Below, piece by piece: positions 11,601 through 23,600 of a stretch of 64,000 nt of DNA. Position 1 is the stretch's first letter. Each line of letters starts with the position of its first letter. The notes beneath the pieces are model-generated. The model made no database searches, was not told the DNA's origin, and worked only from the letters and a program-made list of their open reading frames with translations. Source of the stretch: Pterobdella sp. o SKG-2022 (lineage: Eukaryota; Annelida; Clitellata; Hirudinida; Piscicolidae); NCBI GenBank assembly GCA_964035795.1, contig OZ038322.1, positions 13,532,038-13,596,037 of the forward strand. The letters are read 5' to 3'. A program made the translations under genes and the position numbers.

Positions 11601-14600
11601 GATCATGGATGCTCAACTCTTTGTCTTCATTCAACCCATGCAACCTCCAAGTCTCACCACTCATGGTTCGATAGAGCTTTTGACTGATAATCCTTTATGA
11701 TTCAATAGAGCTTTTGATTATTAATCTTGTATAATAAATTATTTAATGGCATAAATTGTAAGGACAACAAACACAAAGTATTTATTAAGTGACACAAAGC
11801 TTTTCGTAAGGCTAGCTTTCATTATCAAGATTACTTGATAATGTAAGTTAGCCCTACGAAAAGCTTCGTGTCACTTAAAAAATACTTTTTTTTTGTTGTT
11901 CTTACTTTTAAATTCAGGCTATTGTACTTCAGCATAAATTGTGCTTTAAATACTTTCTGTACCATTTGGAACTATGTTTTTGTTTTTTTGCTATATGATT
12001 TTTAAAGTAATTTTTTCGACAAAAGTTCTATTAATTTTCGATCTTTTTATATCTGAAATTTTTTTTCAGTTTTTTCAAGTTTTATTTTTTAATTAAAAAC
12101 TTTTATATAAAATTGCCACAATTTTACTTTGGTTATATGAGATTATTAATACATTTATCTAGCAAAACTATCTTTTTCGATAAGTTTAGCCATATCATAA
12201 AAATCCATTATAAAAAATAAAATTAAAAATCTAAAATTTTTCATGGTAATAATTATTTGAACTCCACAAGACTTTCACTGATCCTTCCTTGAGCGAGTAC
12301 GAAATTGAAAAGATGAAGATAAATGCTGCAACTCTTGATGAGAAGGATGAAGTTGCCGAAAGGAGCATATCCCAAATAGTAGATGTTTTCACGGAGTACA
12401 AAAAGATAAAAGAAATTGAAAGGTGCTATAAAATGTATTAAATTCAAAAGCTTTCTGTTTCTACCAACATAAATAAATATATGTATTGTATTGATTCTTC
12501 AATTCATTAGCATTAAACACTTTTAATTAATCTGATATTCCTTTCACTAATATACAAATTTTACTGAATTCCAAGTTTTTCTATCACTACCAACATTAAT
12601 CTCATATTATTTATGAGCTTAAATGGTATAAACTGTATTACATGAACATCAGAAAGTTTGATATGATCGATTCCATGGCTACCCTCCTAACACAGGCATC
12701 TCTCGCTCATTTGAATCACAGAAAAAAAAGTTCGCTAACGTTTTTTTATATATTTATTAGTCATATTAATTAAAATAAAATGAGTTTTTTCCGAAGTTCA
12801 TAATCTTCCTCTTCAACCTTATTTGAATTATATCAACTGAATTATTTTCTAACTTCTTCACCTCCAACCACACAGATATAACTTTTGCAATGATAGATTG
12901 GGTGGTTGAGTATTTGGATTTTGATAAGATAATATCAAGTTGTGATGCTTCTTGCGCCATAAAGAACCTCAAGGTGACAGTGGGGCTTTGCGGTTTGTTT
13001 TGTGCATCTGATGAAGATCTCGCTACTTCTATCATAGTTTGTTCCATCTTTTATAGTTCAAAATTTTTTGTTATGCATAGTTATAACTTTCGCTGTAGTT
13101 TAAATTTAGAAAAAAGAATTTTAACGTTTTTTAATGTATTGAAGCAAAAATTTAATTATAATCTCTTTAAATAAACTACTAGAATTGATTAACTACACTA
13201 GCCTATTAACAAAATTTATCAAACACTAGTTTGTATACTTGTTAATGTGGGTTCAATTTACGAAAAGCTTCGTATTATTATTCAGTTAATAAAAGTGTTT
13301 AATAAAATCGTTTCTCACTACTAAATTTATCGTTTTAAACTCTAATTAATGCCATGTTAATTACAATAGTTTTAAACACATAATGTAAATCACCCTTCTC
13401 AACTCAGTCGAGGGGTGTTCAGCATTCACTGATAGATCTTTTATCAGATCATCATTTACCTCCCTCTCTACGCATCCTCACTCTATCTTCTCTGCACTCT
13501 TCTATACTTACCTCAGCTGGTCTCACATCCTTTCTAGAACTTTCCATCGATTCGCACACCCCTTACCAACGAATTGTTAGGCTTCTATCTACCGCTAAGG
13601 TGACTGGTGCTTGGTTTTGTTAATATCATTTTTGGAAGGTTTTTATTCATTAAGAAGTATTTTATAGAGAAAACCACAATCATTCCTATTATTATGTATT
13701 TAATCTCATTTAAAGAACCATTCATTTGCTAATGTTTTTTGATAGTTGATATATTGATATTCAAAAATGTTTACCCAAAACTTGAATGGAAACTCAGAAG
13801 GACAGATGTTGGCAGAGCATGGCGCGGTTGATGAACAAGATACACTGCCATGAACTCCTGTCTCTACTCAAACAGCTTTTCAAAGAGTACATTTTTTGAA
13901 TTTTCTGTTTACTTGTGATAATTGTCATAAAAATCGGTGAAAAAATATTTTACAGCATAGTCATATTTTAATCAACTGTTTATATTACAGCCTTGTAGAC
14001 AAAACCAAGTTATTACCTAACTTGGTTGAAGAGGAAAAAGAAGAAGAAAGCATGGAGGTGGATGCTAATAAAGAAAATGATGACAACAATGAAGTAAAAG
14101 ATAACGAGAAAGTCAAAGGCGAAGTTCAAAGCGAGGATAAAAAGGAAGTGATGGATGTGGAGGGTGGGCAGGTTGCGGTGGAACTACAAGGGATCGTGGG
14201 TGGTCTGTTGCAAGCCCTCTCGCAGCTGGTCCATCTGATGCAGTCCTTCCCTGGCTTGCAGGTGCCATCTTTGTGTGTTTATATCATGCTATTCGTGTTG
14301 ATACTCGGTTGTGTTGTTACATAGTTGTATGGATACATACTTTCTACCCATAAGCGTTAGTCTTAAATAACCGTAATTCAAGACATGTATATCAAAATAT
14401 TTTTTCATATATTCTTCATGTTTGTGTAGGACGATTGTACAAAGGGAGTTTTGTTGAAGGATAGCAGCAATGACAATGATGTTTTGTTCATTCAACAAGA
14501 TTGTGTCTTCCTTTATCGAAATATCAAAGAGTGGTGCGTTTTACTTCCTTAATAACGTTATAGATTACCAGCATTAATCTACGTTATTCTCATTTTGCTT

Positions 14601-17600
14601 ATGAGAAGTACTAAGAATTTCATTAGTTTGATGCAACTTATTGCTCAGAAATCAAAAAGCTTAGTAAATTAATAAAATAAACTTGTTAAACCATTTTGTT
14701 TTTTATTTGTTATTTTGAACTTTTTAGACTAAAACTTTGATGATTATCATTTGATTGCCATCATCACACATTCAAACTCCCAACCAGTAAACTATTGGAA
14801 GGTCTATTACTGTTGCTATCATCACCGGCCATCAACAATCATCCGGGTATCTTTCACCTATGCAACAACATACTTAGCCGCTTCAAGAACTGCCAACAGG
14901 GCCTTGTTTTTCTCGCCTCAATGCCCACCATCACTAACATCGTCGTGCAACTACTCACCCAGAATATCGTGCGTGTTTTGTGCATGTGATGGTGATTATG
15001 ATGATAGTGAGGTTGACGATAGTGGTCATGATGATGATGATGATGATGAAAATGATGAGGATGATGATGATGATGGTGATGAGGGAAGTAATGAGTGTGT
15101 TGCCATACAACAGGAGTGTGGGCTTGATGAGAGCAAGCCAGAACATGTGGGATTATCATTGTCATGTGATTTAAGGTGTATGCAACTACTCGACCAGCTA
15201 AAGCAAGTTCGAGGTAGCTTTGAGGGGGGATGTGTTTTGTTATAGTATTTAAATAATCAAGTAGTTAATTGAATGGCTTGTTATATGAGTTACTCTATAA
15301 TAGTAGTATTAGTCCAAGTCCACTCCTTTCAACCCCAGTTACTGAAACATGTACAACTGTATAACCTAATCAAATTAAAAAATTAATTAAATCTTGAAGT
15401 TTATTTCACTATAACCTCGTTCATATTGTACTGTTTTGTAAAGAGGTTTTTTATTGTTTTTAGTGTACAAAATAATGGCTATATAGTCAACTATAATGGT
15501 TTATAAACCATAATTTAATTTTTCAAAATAAATGCCAATCCACTTTTAAATTTAATACAATGTAAATTTATAATTTGATCAATTGCACTGCTTACAACAG
15601 TGGTCGATGACTCGGGAGAAACAACACCTACCAACCTGCTCTTCCATCTGCAATCCCTCACCTTCCTGCCTCAAGGAAAACACGCCCTTGCTAACATTTT
15701 CTCCAAAAACAATAACCTCAGTGCGCTGATGGTCTTTATCAAAAACATCGGTGAGTTATTATGGTTTGATTAGTGATTTTATTAAAAATCAAGTTTTGCC
15801 TGGAAAGTTACTTTGTCGCATACTTGATGATGTTAATATGTTAGTTTAACTTGAGAGATTTTTACTTTTCGAATGTCTAGTTTCCATTATAGTTATCACC
15901 ATTAGGAAAAAATCAATTAAATATAGAATTCACTTAGCGTTTGGTAAAGTTTATTGTCCAATTCTTGGAAAAGGAAATCGGGCTGTAAACAGGATTGTTT
16001 GATATAAACCCTCACTTACGACAGATGAACAGAAAATAGTTGAATTTAATTATGTGGTGACGTTGCTGGCATGCATAGCACGGTACAGTGATGATGTGAG
16101 GTGGATGATCAGTTATGGGGCAGATATCCTCAAGGCTCTAGAGGAAGGTTCAGCTTTCAANNNNNNNNNNNNNNNNNNNNNNNNNNNNNNNNNNNNNNNN
16201 NNNNNNNNNNNNNNNNNNNNNNNNNNNNNNNNNNNNNNNNNNNNNNNNNNNNNNNNNNNNNNNNNNNNNNNNNNNNNNNNNNNNNNNNNNNNNNNNNNNN
16301 NNNNNNNNNNNNNNNNNNNNNNNNNNNNNNNNNNNNNNNNNNNNNNNNNNNNNNNNNNNNACTCATTTTGTAACGAAAAACATCAAATAAGAGGAATTTT
16401 AATACGTTTATTGAGAATCGGAAGCTATAATTTTCGATAAGTTTAGCCTTGTAAAACGTTAGCCAAAACGCTAACGTTTTATGACAAGGTTAAACTTATC
16501 GAAAATTATAGCTTCCGATTCTGTATAAACGTATTAAAAATTTCTCTTATTTGATGTTTTTCGTTACAAAATATTGAAGAAAAATACATACGATGTCTCT
16601 GAAAAGTTACATAATTAATCATATTAGATTATACTCCTGTAATGTCCCAGTAACTGGGGTTGACAGCAGTTGTTCTAGATTAAGGATACTACTCAAAGTG
16701 AAATTTATAAATTGTTATTTATCATGTTATAAGTCGGCATTTATATCTTGCATTTTATAAAAAATAATTTGTTTGATAAAGTGTGAAAATATGAAGCGGT
16801 GTTGTATAGATAGTGATGAAGTTTCAATATTAAATCTATGAATTTTTTGCTATAGTTTTCATTTATGGCTTGTGTCTTTCTTTTCCAATTAAATTAACTA
16901 GATTAATATTCTTTTTCAATTTTTAAAGAAAATTAATCAGGTGAATACATTTTAATAAATAGATGGAAAAATAAAATATCATGAGTGTATATATTTGAAG
17001 ATTTTATTGAAGGGATTTGATTAGTTGAAACAATTTAAGTAGTTTTTATTCAATTTTTTAGTATATTTTTTTGAACTTTCCAACACAACATTATCAAAGG
17101 TTGTAAGCTGGTGCGCTGTGAGGAGCAATACAAGGAGTTACAAGAATGGCTGGCGCCAGCCAAGCTCAAGTTATCACCTGAGAGTGCGTGTATAAACTCC
17201 ATAGTAGACTTATTAAAAACACTATCTACTGCTTCCTACTCTGGCATCAGCGCTTTGAGATTACTCAAGCACTTTACCATATTTTCCTTCCACGATGGTT
17301 GGTACCCTATGTTGTTTGAACGGTGTGTCATCATTGCAAATAATGGAAGCTCTTTGTTTCCAATACTGCTATCGTTATTTTTGATGGATAATTGTTTAGT
17401 GGAAGTCTGTTTATGTTGTGTGCATAAAACAAAATGGCGCTCATGTTTGGAGATTCTATGTATTAGACATGCGTTATAAATGATTATTTAATGGGCAATG
17501 GCAGAAGTGGATGAGATGAACTGCAAGTTGCTGGTGGCTGATCTTCATCGGTGCAACTGTCTCAAGATCTTCACCAACATTCTCAAGGTATGTTGTATGT

Positions 17601-20600
17601 AATGGATGTTTGAGTGGAAAACTTGTGATGAATAAAGATGTTTTATTTTTATAAAGAAAACATCAAACTTGTCTATTTCATGGTGGCATTAAGAATTTTG
17701 CTATTCTGATTTTGTTTTATGTTATTTTCAGCATTATATCATATGATACACTGATTATACTATTTTGAAAGAATAAAAATTGATTATTCATTCCTTCAAA
17801 CTCTTACAAAATTTTAACACCCCACACATACCACCATTATTAATGACAAACAGAGTATGAAAGACAAGATGACGTTATCGTGGCAGTTGGGTATTGTGCA
17901 GGCTCAGTCCGACAGGTGGGCCAGTGTATGCACTGTCAAGCTGGTGCTTACCCTCATGAGACTGTTGGTGTCCAAGCTCATCAGAGCAAGGCAATCGCAG
18001 GTTACTGCATATCGATGATACTATTTTGTTTGATTGAATTATTAGTAATGCTTTTAATATCGCTACTTTTTATATTTGTAGTTTTCTTGGTAACAATGTT
18101 ACGTCTACTACTACTACTTCTATTACTACTAATACTTTTAATACTAGTTTAACAATATTAGTGTCAATACTTAAAAATTTAAACCCCTGGAGCTTCACAT
18201 ATCAAAATAGTTCATAAAGGTTCCACAAATCTACAACTAAAATAAAATTACAAAAAAATCTCACCAGTTGCAAGACCTTTCCTGCATCAGACCCCTCCTC
18301 ACCATCCACTCTATCTTCTGCTCTTCTCTCCACAATGGCATTCTGCCACCAGACCTGCAACTGGTTATAATGCTGTTTCTTCTGTTTAGTATTATTTAAT
18401 GCTTATCACTTCCATGAGCAATTAACAATTCTTGGTTTTAAATGACCGGACAGATCCAAGATTTGTGTATAGATATTCTATTGTGTTTCACGAGAACTTT
18501 TCCTGAGTCTATCATTTCTCCTATTGGTAATATTATGTTTTGTTTTTTATTAAAGACAGGGTATAAAACATGTCTCATAGCTGCATTTAAACTTGATAAC
18601 TTTAAGATAAAAGCCATTATTAAAAATTTTATAAACAGTTTTGTTTATAAAGCTTCACATTACAACAAACTATATTCGAACACAAACTACCCATATCATA
18701 GATATCACATCAAGATGTCATACATATTACCACAGAGATAGAGAAGAGCACGTGGAGCCGCATCTTAGGGGAGCTGATGGACTTTGTGGTATCTTCACCA
18801 TGCTATTTTTTGAGTGGTCTTGTTCTCCTGTCTGAACTCATGCCCCTTCCCTTACCTTTACAGACCTCACATGTAATTTACCATTTTTTTGATTTTTCAT
18901 AAGCTTAACGGTATTGGTAAAGGAAACAAGCTATAAATTGATTCTATGTTAATATATTATTTGGGATTTCGATAAATAAGGATAATAACTATGTGAGTTT
19001 AAAAAATAGTTGCCTTCTTTTAATAAATTCTTGTTTTTTTTTCGTTATATATTAGGCAAATGAACAGTAAAAAAAAGTTCAAAACAAATTATCAGAAAAT
19101 GTAGATTTGTGCAAAGGCTTATCCTAGGCCACAGCTTACATGTATCATATAGTTCACTACTTTAAAAATTGAATTTATACCTCATCTAACCTTATGCAGA
19201 GACAAAAGTCGTTAAACTAGTGAAAGGAATAATAATAACAATGATAAAAACTTCAGCAATTTCAAGTCATAATGTGCCAAACGCTCAACAGAATGTGAGC
19301 AAAGAGATATCGACAGAGGCTGTGATGTCGAGACAGAGGTGGTCTGTGCATCTTCTCACACAGGCCTCAGGTGTCTCACAACTGATCGGCAGTCTTTCTC
19401 GTGAGTGCTTTTGAGTTGTATGCGATGGTTTGATCATCATAGTTATGATGTGTATGGGTGCTTGTGTATTATTTCTTATTTATTAATCGTCGGTAATAAA
19501 ACGATGGTGGTGATACAATAATAAGGATAATAATGATGACTATGATGAAGATAAACCAAAGACATGGTTAAATTCAATACGATTTACAAGCATTTGAAAA
19601 CACACAGCCACATCATACCAACCACTGGCCCAGCTGCTGAGAAGGATGTGTTGGCAGATTGGTGATCTGTCTACCCCTTGTGCTCTGCTCATCACCAGGT
19701 ACACTATGAGTGATTGATTAACATGGGTGGTATCAGTACTGATCGCCGTGCCAAAAGTTTTATATTTTGTTTAAGTCAGTAAAAAACAGTTTTGGCTATT
19801 CTAATAAGTTGTTTTAAACTGGTTTTTTTTAAAGCTTATTTTATTATAAAATGATAAGTTCAGTATACAAAAAAATGAAGATGAAAATTATAAGTGTCGA
19901 TAATTTAAATATCAAATGTGTCACCATCTCAGATCCATTTTTGATGTTCTGCGTGACAACCTCAAGACCACTGGAGAACGAGCCATTGAAGCAGATAATA
20001 AGGGTTGGTGCTTATCTTCGATGATAATTTGAAAACCGAATAAGCGTTTGAGAAATTGATTGATACTTTTTAGAAACTTTTGTGATAGAAAATTTCGTTC
20101 AAAATTTTTTATCGGATTGTTTACTAATTAATATTAGCCGAAATATTTAAATCAAAAATTTGATTTACTTTTTTAACGGGTTTAAATAGGTTTTAAACTT
20201 CTGAAATGTTTCTATATTTATCTATGGTGCAATAGCCGCGAAAGCTGTTTAGTCTGAACCGACGCAATAAGTCAGGTAAAACCAAGCGGATTAGAAAAAA
20301 ATGTGTACGCAAACAAAAACTTCAACTGACAATTAACTTAAAATATAAAAGAGAAAAATGGCGTCAACAATAAAACTGCGTAAAGTATTCAGTGTCAATA
20401 CTGCGAGCTGAGCTTCAAGCGTCAAAGTATTCACAAACATAAAGAATGCTTCTTCAATCATTTGCACTCGCCACATGGCGGATAAATGCAGAACCTGTAA
20501 AATCTATCTATCTATATCTATCTGCCTACTACCAGCGCAAGAAAGTTCTCAAAGCACGGCAGCCACACTGAACCTAGCATCTTTCCTCTTCAAACAACCT

Positions 20601-23600
20601 CCTCTCAAACATGCCTTCCTGTCCCTTCTCAAGTCTGTTTGCGTTTGTGTGCTTTTTCATTCATTTATACATATGTTTTTTTTTGTTTTGATATTCTACG
20701 CATTCTAAGTTTTCGAAAACATATGTATTTTTCGTCAATACTTTTCAATTTTGACTTTGCTATTGAAGTTATAAATAGATTAATTTAAACTTTCTGTAAT
20801 ATCTTCTAAATCACAACCTCCATCCACGTTATACTACAGCAGCAGTGATGAAAATGAAAGCAAGTACAAGGAACTGTTAAAAAGCTTGTGTGAGATGCTT
20901 AATGTGGTTTCCGACTCCACATCTCATTTGCTAGCACAAGTTGCCATTGCTGTATGTTACTCTAATTTATACTCAATAAATGGTTACAATTTAAAAAATA
21001 AAATTTCACTTTATTCGTGTTTTATTCTTCGTCTAGCCTCATAAAAATAAGACTGAAAATGCTAAACGATGATTTATTTGTATTTCACATTATATACTAT
21101 ATTTCTCTGAAGCATTGTTGATGGTTAAAACACAGGAGTTATTGAATGCGTTTTGTGATGCCTCGATCAGCCTAGTTAGCGACACAAGCGATGAAGACGT
21201 GAGACTGGCATGCAGTTTACCCAATGCCACAGTGCTTCAACATATCACCACCACCATCTTCACCCACCTCAGCCATTCTGAACACAAGTTCTCATCGTCT
21301 CTAGTGTGCCTCAGAACTCTGGCTTGCCTCTTCACACACCATTATGGCTTCTACTTCATCAAGAAGTTTGTTCTTGTTGCAAGCATTTTTTTTTATGAGT
21401 TTTATGTTATTTTGATTGTGTTTGTTAGGGAATTTTTATTAATAATTATATTGAAGAATAACTTTTTTTCTTTATTGTATTGTGGACGTTTTTTTTAGAA
21501 AATTCATATACATGTTGTTGAAAATAACCTTTTAACCTGAATTTCATAGAAATACTTGTTATAAAGTAATAAAAACTATAAAAAATTCACCATACTAAAC
21601 TTCTTATACTCACCATAACAATAAAGCCACCATTTACATTTATTTTCTAAAATAAACTATAGATATAAATAGTCAATAGTTCAACATTTTCATGAAACAT
21701 TTACATTCCACTTGAGTTGCCACCATCAAAACACCACTACAACATTCTAATAGATGCAGCAGAGAATGTTTCAGCCCCTTTTACAGCCTCCTCATGCGAC
21801 TCAATGCCTCCTTCAGCAAGGACTCTCTTGAATGCATGAGCACCCTCTCATGTACCATTGACTGCCTACAACGCCTCTCATTCGTTTCATCTTCTGGTCA
21901 GTACTTATCCTTTCTGCTGTTGTTGTAGTTATTAATCTTATTGAGTGCTGTCCTACTTATTTTTTTTGTTGAGTGTTATATTTTTACAACAGCAGAAAAT
22001 GAAGATGAGCTGTTGATGGATGTAAAAGAGATGAGAAGGTTGGTGGACTGGCCTGTTGAGGCCGTTCACAACCACCCCTTGTTGGACCTCAACGCCCTTC
22101 TCAAGGTGTTTGCATCTTTCATCATTTGTGTGCTGATGTTTTTTATGAGTTATTGTTATTTAAATTCTATTCTTTGGCTAACTTAATTGTATTGTAAGGT
22201 TATTAAATTGATAAGAATGGTAAATTTATTTTCATAAAATTAGATATGATATATACCTTGGTTTAAAGTCTGCTTTAATTTCCACTAGAAAGTGTATAGC
22301 CAGGTTCATGTTATTCAAAAAATATTTTCAGCGACTGAATTAAATTACTGACTAATTTACATACTCCTAAACCAGTTTAAAAGTGAACACCACATTTTAC
22401 CTACAGGAGTATGCAAAGGAAGAACCGGCATTGGAACCCGTATATTTGAACGTGAACAAAGTGTACGAGCTTTTGATGTCAGATCAAGAAGCCATTGCTG
22501 CCGAAGGTGCTTTTGGTGGGCTCATGTTTTGAGGTTTTTGTGTATGTTGGTTGGTTTCAATTTGTCCTAAAAGAAGGTGAATAAAATTTGCGTATAAACT
22601 TTTTTTTGAAGAACCATCTTCAAGATTAGTGAAATATATTTTTTCAATAAGTAAAATAATTTTATAACTACTTGTTTTTCTTAACATAATCTATGAGTCA
22701 TCAAGCTTTTTTCTTCATAAAAATAGTCTACTACATAAGTCAAATTTTCAATATTGACAGATTTCCAACCACACCACCCACAGAAACACAAGAGTACAAG
22801 CTACCCGAAGCATTAAGCCTAAAGGAACAAATGAACGGCCGAGTGGTGTTTGAGGTTGTGAGCGAAGATAATGAGGAGGATGAGGATATCAATGACAAAC
22901 TCACAAGTGCTTACTGGCTGTCAACGCCTGTAGGGGATGAAGACTTGGAGGGAGATCAGGTGGGTTCATAGGTGTTTCCATTTTCATCATTGTTTTTTGC
23001 TTTAGACACCGTAAGCTTGAGTGGCTACTAGTTCAAGTTCTAAGCAAAACCCTCCACCATCATCATCATCATCTACATCGTCATCAATTTCATCATCATT
23101 ATCATCGTGTTTTCCATGATTCCGGTTAATCTTTAGTGGCAAAAATTTTATTCAATTGTCAACAATTTTTCGAACCATTATTAGTAGTAAATTTCATTAG
23201 CTTATAGACATAAAATATATTTCTCAAGTTTTCTCAAACTTGTGAACTGTGTCTATCGCCAAATAAACCAAGTTGAACGTTAAACGGTACTTTATAATAT
23301 TCATAGGTGAAAGTGAACTTGTTGAGCTTGGCAAATGAGTGTTTACCAACATTTGATCTGCAACGAGAACTCAAGAAACATTGCGAACAAAACGCCGAAC
23401 AAGACAAGAACAATCTGTTAGAGGCATTCATTGCTCAGCCATTATTATTATTACGATAATGATGATTATTATTACTAAACCGGATTCGAAATCTTGGTAT
23501 TTATCTTTATCACCATTCTGAGCATAAACATCGTTTCCATTTTATTGTAAATAAAAAACTTGCAGCACTCACTTGCAATGTAAAATGGATTGAATGAGAT

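Noticed and set aside
14022..14324. Stand-alone 100-residue acidic protein starting at 14022
   Set aside because: It is an internal VIRMA exon (ends at the donor after FPGLQ); the following residues are intronic.
14854..15165. His- and Ile-rich minus-strand ORFs over 14.85-15.17 kb
   Set aside because: They are antisense readings of the (GAT)n tract in a VIRMA exon; the plus-strand frame aligns with virilizer.
16054..16440. ORFs spanning the N gap
   Set aside because: Created by unknown bases; the real VIRMA exon ends at 16147 at a splice donor.
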